From the NCBI GenBank assembly GCA_025060295.1, contig JANXCH010000013.1:1-64000 (forward strand): 64,000 bases of DNA, in the 5' to 3' direction. Under the pieces are notes generated by a model, which was not told where the DNA came from, did not search any database, and saw nothing but the letters and a program-made list of their open reading frames with translations. Made by a program: the position numbers and the translations under genes. Below, one piece after another: positions 1 to 8,181 of this stretch. Within the stretch, counting starts at the first letter, position 1, and every line of letters begins with the position of its first letter. The stretch is from Dehalococcoidia bacterium (GTDB taxonomy: Bacteria; Chloroflexota; Dehalococcoidia; Lucifugimonadales; HRBIN23).

Positions 1-551
1 TCGGGCAGTTCGGGGGGCATGTCGGGCTCCAGTTCCACCTGGGCAGCTAGCATCCAGAGGGAGAGCAGGGTGTAGTAGCCGATGGTAACGGTGAGGTCCA
101 CAACGCCCTGCGTCCCCAGGCGGCGGACGGCCTCCTGCCAGAGGGCATCGCTGACCTGGCGGCGGCGCAGGAGGCTCTGGGCGAAGCGAACGGGGAGGGC
201 CTCCACAGGGGTCAACCCCTTGGGGGCGGTGCCGTTTTTGATGGCCTGGATGGCCTCCTCCCGCACGCCCGCCAGACGGGCCAGGTGCACATGGTGGGTG
301 AAGGGGTATTGGGCCTTCCAGTAGCGGGTGGTGGCCAGGATGGCCAGTTCCCGCGTTATGCCGTCCAGGGCGCCGCTAAGGAAACGGGCATATTCCCCAA
401 TGGAGGCCACCCGCGCCGCCATCTGGGGGCTGTGCAGGAGCAGTTGGAAGGGGCGGGCCACGTGCCCCCGCTTGGCGGCGATGGCGTCCCACGCCCCCCG
501 GTGCTCGGGGGGCAGGTCCTCCCGACGGGTGATGTAAGGCAAACGGGCCAT
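1..551 (-). CDS. Carboxymuconolactone decarboxylase-family protein, 3' end cut by window edge
   Basis: The minus strand reads open from an ATG at 551 to the window edge (about 183 residues). The N-terminus is MARLPYITREDLPPEHRGAW. The core has the helical AhpD/CMD pattern, with TRELAILATTRYWKAQYPFT followed by HHVHLARLAGVREEAI. The CxxC redox pair of AhpD is absent, so this belongs to the cysteine-free CMD-like branch, whose substrates are mostly unknown. An AGGAGG-like ribosome site lies just upstream. It diverges from the RNase H-MoaC gene. The C-terminus lies outside the window, so full length and partners cannot be judged. Confidence 0.8.
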   Translation of the reverse strand, partial: MARLPYITRREDLPPEHRGAWDAIAAKRGHVARPFQLLLHSPQMAARVASIGEYARFLSGALDGITRELAILATTRYWKAQYPFTHHVHLARLAGVREEAIQAIKNGTAPKGLTPVEALPVRFAQSLLRRRQVSDALWQEAVRRLGTQGVVDLTVTIGYYTLLSLWMLAAQVELEPDMPPELP

Positions 552-638
552 CTTCTGCCTCCTCGCTAGGCCGTTGGCCCCTATTGTGCACCAACGGGGC
601 CAAGGGGGTATAGTCCCCCCGCCTCTGCCGTCGGTATC

Positions 639-1568
639 ATGGGGGCGATGGTCCAGCCCATCGTGGTCTACACCGACGGGGCGTGCAAGATGCCCGAGAA
701 GCGGGGCGGGTGGGCCGCCTTGATTCTCCAGGACGGCCAGCGCCGCCTCCTGCACGGGCACCAGGAGAATACCACTAACAACCGCATGGAACTGACAGCG
801 GCCATCAAAGCCCTGGAGGCCCTTCCCGTTGGCTCCACCGTGATCGTCCGCTCGGATAGCGAGTATCTGGTGAAGGATATGCAGAGCCGGCAGGCTGGAG
901 GGAAACCCCGCCGACGCAACGCCAACCTGGATCTTTGGCGTCGCCTGGACGAGGTGGCCAGCAGGGTGCAAGTGCGGTGGGAGTGGGTAAAGGGCCACGC
1001 CGGCCAGCCAGAGAACGAGGAGGTGAACGCCTGGGCGGAGTATGAGGCGGGGGTCCGCTCCACACCACCCGGCGGGGCCGAGCCATCCCCCACCCTGACC
1101 CACCTGGACGCCCAGGGGCACGCCCGCCAGGTGGAAGTGGGGCACAAGCCCCAGACCCTGCGGGAAGCGGTGGCCAAAGTTACCGTGCGCATGCGCCCCG
1201 AGACGCTGGCCCTGGTGCGGCGGGGGGGGCTGGAGAAGGGGGATGCTTTGGCGGTGGCGCGCCTGGCGGGTATCGCCGGGGCCAAAATGACCCCCCACCT
1301 GATCCCCCTGTGCCACCCTATCCCCCTGACGGGAGTGGAGGTGGACATCCAGGTGGACGAGGCGCAGAGTGCGGTGCACATCACGGCGACGGCACGGGCG
1401 GTCTGGCACACGGGGGTGGAGATGGAGGCGTTGACGGGGGCGGCGTGTGCAGCCTTGGCGCTGTACGATATGGTGAAGGGAGTGGAGCGGGGGGTGCGCA
1501 TCACCGACCTGCGGGTGGTGCGCAAGACAGGGGGCCAGAGCGGGGATGTGGTGCTGGAGGGGGGCTAA
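639..1568 (+). CDS. RNase HI domain fused to MoaC (cyclic pyranopterin monophosphate synthase)
   Basis: A single 309-residue frame joins two normally separate enzymes. Residues 8-140 are RNase HI: YTDGAC with D13, NRMELTAA with E51, SDSEYL with D73 and WVKGHAGQPENEE. The fourth catalytic position is Asn130 rather than Asp. Residues 152-309 are a complete MoaC beginning THLDAQGHARQVEVG, with the KGD lysine, LIPLCHPIPLTGVEV and TGVEMEALTGAACAALALYD. MoaC converts the GTP-derived cyclic intermediate to cPMP in molybdenum cofactor synthesis. RNase HI removes RNA from RNA-DNA hybrids. The linker (about 140-151) is Pro/Gly rich. ATG 648 is an alternative start. No other moa gene is in the window. 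Confidence 0.85.
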   Translation: MGAMVQPIVVYTDGACKMPEKRGGWAALILQDGQRRLLHGHQENTTNNRMELTAAIKALEALPVGSTVIVRSDSEYLVKDMQSRQAGGKPRRRNANLDLWRRLDEVASRVQVRWEWVKGHAGQPENEEVNAWAEYEAGVRSTPPGGAEPSPTLTHLDAQGHARQVEVGHKPQTLREAVAKVTVRMRPETLALVRRGGLEKGDALAVARLAGIAGAKMTPHLIPLCHPIPLTGVEVDIQVDEAQSAVHITATARAVWHTGVEMEALTGAACAALALYDMVKGVERGVRITDLRVVRKTGGQSGDVVLEGG

Positions 1569-2821
1569 GGACGCACCTGGGCCTGGTAAAACGCCGAAAA
1601 CTCCCGGTAGGATCCGAAACCGGCCATCGTCCGCAGGAAAGCACCCAGCGAGGGGCTGGCCTCCCGCACCCGCCGCACCTGCTCCCCCATGGGGCTGACG
1701 GCCGCAGGATGCTCGGGGTAAAGACCATAGAAGGCGAAGTACGCCTGGTTGAGTTTACGAATGTAGTAGCCCCGGCGCGCCAAGGTTGCCCGTTGCCGCT
1801 CCATGTAGTCCTCCGCCTCCTCTATCTGCCCCTGGGCCAGGAGGGCCTCCACCTGGCGGCGCGTCTCCCGCAGGGTTTGGGTAACGAAGTCCTCTGCGTG
1901 GGGAGGTGTGGGGTGCCGCGTGGGGGGCGCATATCCCAGGCGGACCATCAAGCGCGCCCCCAGTTCCTTGCCTGCCAGGTCGGCCACCGCCTCGTTCAAA
2001 GCCCGCACCTCCGGGTCGCGGTAGTAGTTCCACCCCAGGGGGAAGAAAAAGAGGTACTGATGCACCCACTCGTGAGCCATAGCCTCCGTAACCTGGGCGG
2101 GACTATAAAAGGGGGAAAGGATAGAAGGATAAGTGGCTATCCCGCCCAGATCCACCACCAGGGCCGAGAGGTTGTAGCGCTGGTGGATGTGCGTCTCCAA
2201 GGTGGTGATAGCGTCCAGGGGCGTATCCCCTCGCAGGAGGACACCCCCCTGCAGGAGGATACGGTCGCGGGGGGAAAGGGCCAGGAACTTGGGCAACTGG
2301 TCAAAGCGGATGTCCACCGGGGGCCAGAGGAGAGAAAGAGGGCCCATGCGCCGCACCAGCCCCTCCTCTCGGAGCAGGGTGCTCAACTCGGCCTCCAGGG
2401 CCTCCTCCACACGGGGGCGTAGGGAGTCCATTTTGCGCTGGAGGGTCTCCAGGCGCTGGCGGGCCTGGCGCGCCTCTTCGGCCGTGGGAGGGGCGAGCCC
2501 CCGTTGGGCCATAGCCTGCAGCCACGCCACCTCCCGCGCCGTGGCGAAGTAGTCCCGCACCAAGGCGCGCCGCTCCTGGGCCGAGAGGCGTCGCCAGGGC
2601 AGAGCCTCCCGGGGCCAGTGGAGCCACTTCTCCAGCAGGTTGCGGGCCTCCCATACCTCCAGGCTGAACTGGTAGGGGAGGGCTAACGCCTGCACGGGCC
2701 CAATGAGGCGGGTGTCGGTGCGCAGGAGAAGGGCCAGGAGCACCAGCACAATGGCAAGGACAAGCTTACCCCGACGGCGTCGCACCCCGGCCCCTTCAGC
2801 ATGCAGACATTCCACCGCCAT
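1565..2821 (-). CDS. Membrane-anchored putative zinc metallopeptidase
   Basis: 418 residues. A basic N-terminus (RRRRGK) precedes one hydrophobic segment at about 20-34, so the rest is probably extracytoplasmic. The key motif is HEWVH at 250-254 (HExxH). A second glutamate at 277 in NEAVAD, 23 residues on, is the spacing expected of a gluzincin-type zinc site. A helical, Glu/Arg-rich region (80-160) precedes the catalytic part. The substrate is unknown. The 3' end overlaps the end of the RNase H-MoaC gene by 4 nt (convergent). The 5' end diverges from the next, also membrane-anchored, unknown gene. I infer peptidase activity only from the motif; it could be an inactive relative. Confidence 0.6.
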   Translation of the reverse strand: MAVECLHAEGAGVRRRRGKLVLAIVLVLLALLLRTDTRLIGPVQALALPYQFSLEVWEARNLLEKWLHWPREALPWRRLSAQERRALVRDYFATAREVAWLQAMAQRGLAPPTAEEARQARQRLETLQRKMDSLRPRVEEALEAELSTLLREEGLVRRMGPLSLLWPPVDIRFDQLPKFLALSPRDRILLQGGVLLRGDTPLDAITTLETHIHQRYNLSALVVDLGGIATYPSILSPFYSPAQVTEAMAHEWVHQYLFFFPLGWNYYRDPEVRALNEAVADLAGKELGARLMVRLGYAPPTRHPTPPHAEDFVTQTLRETRRQVEALLAQGQIEEAEDYMERQRATLARRGYYIRKLNQAYFAFYGLYPEHPAAVSPMGEQVRRVREASPSLGAFLRTMAGFGSYREFSAFYQAQVRP

Positions 2822-2889
2822 GATACAATGGCCCTGCCCTTTCCCCCTGCTTCCGCATTTTTTGCCCCTCGTAGGGGCTTACACACGGC

Positions 2890-4710
2890 ATGAGCGGGCT
2901 GCAGTTTTTCTTGCGGATGTTCCTGGGCGCGGTGGCCGTCCTGGCCACCCTGCTCATTGCGGGGGCGTGGGTTTTCCTCCTGCGCAGTGCCCCGACGCAG
3001 ACCATCGTGCTGGATCGCTCCTGGATACGCCCCCGGGCGTCGTATGACACCTCCCGCTCCTTCGCCGACCTGGTGCGCCCCCACTTCTACGCCCGCACCC
3101 CCCGCGGGGAGTGGCGGGAGATAGAAGGAGAGCCGGAGCGCATCGTGGAACACGACGGCCAGGTGATGGTGCGCCTGCGGAACGGGCAGGAGACGCTATA
3201 TGTGAGCCTGCTAGCCCTGGACAGCCAGGAGTGGGGGGAGCATCCCGTGCACAAGGTCTACCGCCTGCAGGGGATGGGCATCCCGGTGGAACCTGCTCTG
3301 GCCCAGCGCCTGCGGACGGAGCCTTTCCCCCACCACCTCTTCCCCCGCCTACGTTTCGAGTATCTCCCCGGCAAAGAAGCGGAAGGGGTTATCGCCGAGG
3401 TTTTCCCCGACGGCACCTTTCTGGTCATCCCCTTTCGCATGCCCCCCGAGTGGCAGGGGGGTGGGAAGGGGTTGACCACCCCCTCCCATCTCCATGTGGA
3501 CCCCCGCGCCCTGATCACCCGCACCTCCCGCCTGGCCCAGGAGTGGGAGCGGGAGATACGAGCCTTGCCCTTTGACGACCAACGCTATCCCCCCGCACCC
3601 CTGGCCCGTAAGGACTGCCAGGTGTACCAGGAGGCTGTGCAGAGCCCCGCCTACCGGGGCATCCTGGCCCAGGTGGGCTACCGCTTCACCCCCGCCCATG
3701 TGTGGCGGGGGCGGGAGGCGTCCACCTTCGCCGACCGCCTGGCCCTGCTGGTGTGGGAGGGGGCCGGCGCGGGGAAACAGTACTTCGGCATGGAGGGGGA
3801 GTGGATCGGCGCCCGCCTGCGGGAGATGGGGGGGCCGGCCCAGGAGTGCGACGCCGCAGGAGCCATTCGCCCCTTCCCCCCGGCATGGCGCACCCCCCAG
3901 CAGGACACCTACATCGTCCTGCGGAGGTCTTTAGAGCCCGATAGGAAACGGCGGTTCCGTGTCGTCGCCCTCACCCAGGATGGGATGGGAAGGGATGCTC
4001 TCATCCTCCCTGGGATGCCCCTGTTGGTTTTTCCGCATCCTGCTGCGCCCCCGTGGTGGGTGGTCAGCAACGAGGGGTGGGACGGCCCCGCCCCGGGGAA
4101 GGCCCCCGACCCCCGCTGGTCCTCCCTGTATCTGATGCACGGCAACGACCCCTCCCGCTATGTGCTGGTGGACTTCCCCTTCGGGCGCTATGGGGTAACC
4201 CCACGCACCGAGACGCGCCGTCTGCTGGCGTCGTCGGGCATCGTTCTGCGCGAGCAGGGGATGCTCCTGGCATCTCTGTATGGCTTTACCGACGAAGGGG
4301 GTGGGCTGTGGCTTCTGCCCCTCCCCACACCCACCTCACCCCCCAACCCCTCCGCCTTCACCTACCTCCAGCCTTGGGACCACTCTCTCACCCTTTTGCC
4401 CCTGGATTATCGGCCATCTCCCCCGACCCTGACCCTTCTGCTGACGGCCAAAGAGGTACGGGACGATTTCGCCATGACGGCTTATGTGGTGCGCATCGCT
4501 TTGACAGAGGGCGGGGGGCAGGTGGAGAGACGGGAGCGCCTGATGCGCATGGTGGGATGGAACCCCGTGCCCTTCGCCCTCCACCAGGTTGGGGAGGGGC
4601 GGGTCATGGTCTTCCTGCAGACCCATTACGACTACTACACCTCCCTTCTGCCCCGGGCGAAGGGGGTTTACCGCGTAGTGGTGGACACCCACCCTACGCA
4701 ACCGCCGTAA
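2890..4710 (+). CDS. Unknown membrane-anchored protein
   Basis: 606 residues. The N-terminal 30 residues hold one transmembrane segment (about 8-30), likely a signal anchor. The remainder is soluble, rich in Pro, Arg and aromatic residues, and predicted to lie outside the membrane. I recognise no family. The segment at about 70-110 looks beta-rich, and the C-terminal half has WD/Tyr-rich stretches that could be propeller-like, but this is only an impression. A TACAAT hexamer at 2824-2829 could be its promoter -10, about 60 nt upstream. It diverges from the metallopeptidase gene, which might indicate related envelope roles. Confidence 0.6.
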   Translation: MSGLQFFLRMFLGAVAVLATLLIAGAWVFLLRSAPTQTIVLDRSWIRPRASYDTSRSFADLVRPHFYARTPRGEWREIEGEPERIVEHDGQVMVRLRNGQETLYVSLLALDSQEWGEHPVHKVYRLQGMGIPVEPALAQRLRTEPFPHHLFPRLRFEYLPGKEAEGVIAEVFPDGTFLVIPFRMPPEWQGGGKGLTTPSHLHVDPRALITRTSRLAQEWEREIRALPFDDQRYPPAPLARKDCQVYQEAVQSPAYRGILAQVGYRFTPAHVWRGREASTFADRLALLVWEGAGAGKQYFGMEGEWIGARLREMGGPAQECDAAGAIRPFPPAWRTPQQDTYIVLRRSLEPDRKRRFRVVALTQDGMGRDALILPGMPLLVFPHPAAPPWWVVSNEGWDGPAPGKAPDPRWSSLYLMHGNDPSRYVLVDFPFGRYGVTPRTETRRLLASSGIVLREQGMLLASLYGFTDEGGGLWLLPLPTPTSPPNPSAFTYLQPWDHSLTLLPLDYRPSPPTLTLLLTAKEVRDDFAMTAYVVRIALTEGGGQVERRERLMRMVGWNPVPFALHQVGEGRVMVFLQTHYDYYTSLLPRAKGVYRVVVDTHPTQPP

Positions 4711-4802
4711 GGGGACACCCTGCCTTCTGAGCGTTGTTTTTCCGTATCGGGTAAGATAAGGTGTGCCCCGGGGCTCGGCGGACGCCCCAGAAAGGGGGGC
4801 CG

Positions 4803-5690
4803 ATGAACTGGCTAGACATCGTTATCCTTGTCCTGTTGGTGCTGGCGGCGTGGAATGGCTGGCGCACGGGCCTGGTGCGGAGCGTGGTGATGCTGGGGGG
4901 TGTGGTGGGGGGGACATACCTCGCCGGGCGCTTTAGCCCCCAGGTGCGGGATGCTTTGACCTTTATCGGCGACCCCTCGGTGGCCACCGTGGCGGCCTTC
5001 GTTGTCATCTTCGGGGGCACCTTGCTGGCGGCGTGGCTGGTGGGGGTGCTGTTGCGCACTCTGGCCCATGCCTTCATGTTGGGCTGGCTGGACACCATCG
5101 GGGGGATGGTGCTGGGGGTGTTCACCGCTGCCCTGTTCCTCACGGCCCTTATCATCGCTGTGGGGAGCCACCCCATCGGCCCCAGCGCCTCCATCCTGAA
5201 AGGCTCCGCCGCCGCCCGCTGGATGGCCGACAACATGCCGTTCGTGATGGCCATGCTCCCCGAGGAGTTTCGGGATGTGCTGGGCACCTTCTCCAAGGTG
5301 GAGCGCCCCACTGCCCAGGTGTCCCGTGTGCGGGTAAGCGACCTCTCCCCCAGCCAGGTGCGCATCACAGCCACCCTGCGCCTGAACAACCCCAACCCCT
5401 TCGGGGCGAATATCCGCCAGGTGCGTTACCAGGTGTGGCACCAGCAGGGGGGGGCGCGGGTGCTCCTGGGGGAGGGGGAGAAGAAGGCCCTCCGCCTCAA
5501 GGCCAACGGCCCCACCGAGGTGGCCCTGGAGGTGGTGGTGCGGGATGCGGGCAAGGCGGGGGCAGTGTTTGCCGAGGCGTCCCAGCGACGCGCCGTGGCC
5601 CTGGCGGTAGAGGGGGAGGCCGCCCTTCGCTTCCCCGCCGAGGACATGTCCCTCCCCTTCCAGGCTAGGGGCGAATATCCCTTGGAGTAA
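4803..5690 (+). CDS. CvpA-family membrane protein fused to a LEA-type WHy domain
   Basis: 295 residues. The ATG at 4803 is chosen because AAAGGGGGG lies just ahead of it; an upstream in-frame ATG at 4761 lacks a site. Residues 1-160 form a CvpA-like domain with about four membrane helices (about 5-25, 28-45, 60-83, 95-122), starting MNWLDIVILVLLVLAAWNGW. Residues 170-295 form a soluble beta-sandwich of the LEA14/WHy type, with the hallmark LRLNNPNPFGANIRQVRYQV. CvpA proteins are linked to colicin V export, septation and envelope stress. WHy domains are linked to desiccation or stress protection. A TAAGAT -10 candidate is at 4752-4757. Confidence 0.75.
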   Translation: MNWLDIVILVLLVLAAWNGWRTGLVRSVVMLGGVVGGTYLAGRFSPQVRDALTFIGDPSVATVAAFVVIFGGTLLAAWLVGVLLRTLAHAFMLGWLDTIGGMVLGVFTAALFLTALIIAVGSHPIGPSASILKGSAAARWMADNMPFVMAMLPEEFRDVLGTFSKVERPTAQVSRVRVSDLSPSQVRITATLRLNNPNPFGANIRQVRYQVWHQQGGARVLLGEGEKKALRLKANGPTEVALEVVVRDAGKAGAVFAEASQRRAVALAVEGEAALRFPAEDMSLPFQARGEYPLE

Positions 5691-5832
5691 CGTTTCCAGG
5701 CGCATCGCCAGGCATCCACGACGGGTGTACCCCCTCCCCCTGGCGGGGGGATGGTGTATCCTCTCCCATGCCAGTTTGCACAGGTGAAGGCCAAGCAGTA
5801 GGAGCAGATGCGCCAGAACCTGCTGAAGTAGC
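5691..5832. other. Intergenic region between convergent genes
   Basis: It separates the ends of the CvpA-WHy gene and the first plsY. The CCCCCTGGCGGGGG-type inverted repeat near 5736-5752 can form a short GC hairpin, but no T-run follows on either strand, so it is at best a weak terminator. I see no gene here. Confidence 0.4.
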
Positions 5833-6393
5833 CTACCGTCGCCCCAGGAAGCGCCGCGCCAGGAAGGTGTGCACCAACAGCAGGGTGAACAGGAGCACCG
5901 TGCCCCACAGGGGGACGGGCTTCTCCCGCAGGAGAAGGCCCAGGAACACGAACAGGCTCACCCCAAGCCCGGTGGTATGGCCGATGCTCCGAATGAGGGG
6001 CAGGAGCAGAAGGGCCCCCAGGAAGGCCAGGAACGCCGTACGGGGGGCGAGGGCAAGCGCCACCCCGATGGCGGTGGCCAGCCCTGCCCCTCCCCGGAAC
6101 CGCAAAAAGACAGGGTAGAGGTGGCCCCCTATGGCCAGCCCTCCAAGGGCGATGCGCTCCCACTCCCCCAGCCCCAGGAGCACCCCCATGCCCACCGCCC
6201 CCATCCCTTTCAGGATGTCCAAAATCAACACCAGCACCCCCAGGGGCTTGCTCACCATGCGGAACACATTGGCTGCCCCGGGGTTGCCGGTGCCCACGGC
6301 GAAGATGTTCACCCCCTTCGCTCGCGCCACGAGATAAGCGAAGGGCACCGACCCCAACAGATACGCCCCCACCAGGGCAAGGGCAATTTCCAT
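5833..6393 (-). CDS. plsY: Acyl-phosphate:glycerol-3-phosphate acyltransferase PlsY (copy 1)
   Basis: 186 residues with about five membrane helices. It transfers the acyl group of acyl-phosphate to glycerol-3-phosphate, the first acylation of phospholipid synthesis. The family motifs are present: [25 protein letters not shown] and [18 protein letters not shown]. The last differs from the usual GGKG in that the lysine is replaced by alanine. A TATACT box on the minus strand (6402-6407) lies only 8 nt from the ATG, suggesting a leaderless message. A second PlsY is encoded at the right edge beside gpsA, so this copy may be specialised or redundant. Confidence 0.85.
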   Translation of the reverse strand: MEIALALVGAYLLGSVPFAYLVARAKGVNIFAVGTGNPGAANVFRMVSKPLGVLVLILDILKGMGAVGMGVLLGLGEWERIALGGLAIGGHLYPVFLRFRGGAGLATAIGVALALAPRTAFLAFLGALLLLPLIRSIGHTTGLGVSLFVFLGLLLREKPVPLWGTVLLFTLLLVHTFLARRFLGRR

Positions 6394-6476
6394 CGCCTTC
6401 TAGTATACTGGCGGTCAAGGGTGCGCCACAGACCACAGGTGGGCGTGCCCGCGCATGCCCTACCATAAAAGTGCCC

Positions 6477-7181
6477 ATGGCGTCCACAGCCCCCGCCCCA
6501 GCAGCCACCATCCTTGTGGTGGAGGACGAGGCCACCCTGCGGGAGAGCCTGCGCTATACCCTTACCCGCCAGGGCTACCGCGTCCTGACCGCCGCCGACG
6601 GCCCCTCGGCCCTGGAGACCGCCCGCTCCCAGCACCCCGACCTGGTCATCCTAGACCTCATACTGCCGGGGATGGATGGCTTTGAGGTGTGTCGCATCCT
6701 CCGGCGGGAGTCGACCGTCCCCATCCTCATCCTCACGGCGCGGGATGAGGAGGTGGACCGGGTGCTGGGCCTGGAACTGGGGGCCGATGATTATGTCACC
6801 AAGCCTTTCAGCATGCGGGAACTGGTGGCGCGGGTGAAGGCCCTTCTGCGACGGGCGAGCATGGCCCAGCAGATGCCTCCCCGTCGCCTGGAGAGCGGAG
6901 ACTTGGTGCTGGACCTGGAGGGGCGCAAGGCGACGAAGGGGGGCCAACCCCTCCCCCTGAAGCCCAAGGAGTTTGACCTGCTGGCGTATCTGATGGCCCA
7001 CAAGGGGAAGGCCTTCTCCCGCGAACACCTGCTCACGGAGGTGTGGGGCTACGACTACACGGGGGAGAGCCGCACGGTGGATGTGCACATCCGCTGGCTG
7101 CGGGAGAAGATCGAGAAGGACCCCGCCAACCCCGTGCGCATTATCACCCTACGGGGCGTGGGCTACCGCTTTGAAGGGTAG
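6477..7181 (+). CDS. OmpR/PhoB-family response regulator
   Basis: 234 residues from the ATG at 6477 (GTG 6471 is also possible). The receiver domain has [14 protein letters not shown], a phospho-acceptor Asp in [13 protein letters not shown] (residue 60) and the conserved Lys in DDYVTKPF. The C-terminal winged helix (about 135-234) has the OmpR pattern [12 protein letters not shown] and [16 protein letters not shown], ending RGVGYRFEG. No histidine kinase is adjacent. TACCAT at 6461-6466 is a likely -10, so the transcript would have almost no leader. It runs directly into the ROK kinase with a 4-nt gap, so the two are probably co-transcribed. Confidence 0.9.
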   Translation: MASTAPAPAATILVVEDEATLRESLRYTLTRQGYRVLTAADGPSALETARSQHPDLVILDLILPGMDGFEVCRILRRESTVPILILTARDEEVDRVLGLELGADDYVTKPFSMRELVARVKALLRRASMAQQMPPRRLESGDLVLDLEGRKATKGGQPLPLKPKEFDLLAYLMAHKGKAFSREHLLTEVWGYDYTGESRTVDVHIRWLREKIEKDPANPVRIITLRGVGYRFEG

Positions 7182-7185
7182 GGGG

Positions 7186-8151
7186 ATGGACGCCGTCGCC
7201 GCCGTAGACCTGGGGGGCACCCGGATCCGCCTCGCCCTGGTCAGCCGCCAGGGGGATATCCTTGGGCGGGTGGTGCTCCCCACCCTCCCCGACCAGGGCC
7301 CCTACGCCGCTATGCACCGCTTGGCCGACGCCCTCCTGCGCCTAGTGCACGAAACAGGGGTGCGCCCGCGGGGTGTGGGGATCGCCTCGGCCGGCCCCAT
7401 CCACCACCCCGAGGGGACATTGACCCATCCCCCTAACCTGCCCGGCTGGGACGGCTTCGCCCTGGCCCCCGCTGTGGAGCGCAGCGTGGGCCTGCCCGCC
7501 TGGGCCGACAACGACGCCAACCTGGCCGCCCTGGGGGAGCACGCCTACGGCATCGCCAGAGGGTGGCACACCTTCGCCTTTATCATCTGGGGAACGGGTA
7601 TCGGTGGGGGGCTGGTGCTGGAGGGGAAACTGGTGCGGGGGGCGCATGGCTGGGGCGGGGAAGTGGGGCATATCGTCGTAGACCCCTTCGGCCCCCCGTG
7701 TGGCTGTGGGGGCTACGGCTGTGTGGAGGCCCTGGCCGCTGGCCCCGCCATCGCCCGCACCGCCCGCGCCCGCTTCGTCCCGTATGCCTTCCCTATCCTG
7801 GCCCGCCTCGTCGGAGGGGATGCCCAAGCCATCACGCCCGAGGTTCTAGAGGACGCCGACTTGCAAGGGGAACGCCCCGCCGGCGCCTTCTTGATAGAGG
7901 CGTCCGTGTGGCTGGGGCAAGCCCTGGCCAGCCTGGCCAACACCCTAGATGTGCAGGGTATCGTTGTGGGCGGGGGTGTATCCCGCTCCCTGCACCGTGT
8001 CCTGCCCTCCTTGCGTAGGGTTGTGCATCGGCACCTCATCGGGGGGCTGAAGGGGAAAGTGCCCCTCCTTCCCTCGGTGCTGGGGGACGACGCCGGCCTT
8101 TTGGGGGCGGCGCGCCTGGCATGGGAGCACCTGGGGGAGGGGGCGCTATAA
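7186..8151 (+). CDS. ROK-family sugar kinase (glucokinase-like)
   Basis: 321 residues from ATG 7186, which follows the GGGGG run. The ATP phosphate-1 loop VDLGGTRIR is at the N-terminus. WADNDANLAALGE carries the catalytic Asp, WGTGIGGG is the second glycine loop, and GWGGEVGHI precedes the ROK zinc site CGCGGYGCVE. This pattern fits a hexokinase-type enzyme phosphorylating glucose or an N-acetyl sugar. There is no N-terminal DNA-binding domain, so it is an enzyme rather than a repressor. The response regulator lies 4 nt upstream, and the stop codon lies inside the -10 of the next gene. Confidence 0.88.
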   Translation: MDAVAAVDLGGTRIRLALVSRQGDILGRVVLPTLPDQGPYAAMHRLADALLRLVHETGVRPRGVGIASAGPIHHPEGTLTHPPNLPGWDGFALAPAVERSVGLPAWADNDANLAALGEHAYGIARGWHTFAFIIWGTGIGGGLVLEGKLVRGAHGWGGEVGHIVVDPFGPPCGCGGYGCVEALAAGPAIARTARARFVPYAFPILARLVGGDAQAITPEVLEDADLQGERPAGAFLIEASVWLGQALASLANTLDVQGIVVGGGVSRSLHRVLPSLRRVVHRHLIGGLKGKVPLLPSVLGDDAGLLGAARLAWEHLGEGAL

Positions 8152-8152
8152 T
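8147..8152 (+). promoter_or_regulatory. -10 element for the TPP enzyme gene
   Basis: A perfect TATAAT overlaps the stop codon of the ROK kinase. The downstream gene starts 30 nt later with an AAGGAGGGGG ribosome site. No clear -35 is seen. Confidence 0.5.
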
Positions 8153-8181
8153 GGCCCCAGCACCCCACCAAGGAGGGGGCC

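Noticed and set aside
668-1525. 285-residue minus-strand frame under the RNase H-MoaC gene
   Set aside because: Its Arg/Ser-rich translation has no family resemblance and is the antisense shadow of a gene with clear motifs.
5736-5752. Intrinsic terminator between the CvpA-WHy gene and plsY
   Set aside because: The GC hairpin is present but there is no T-run on either side.
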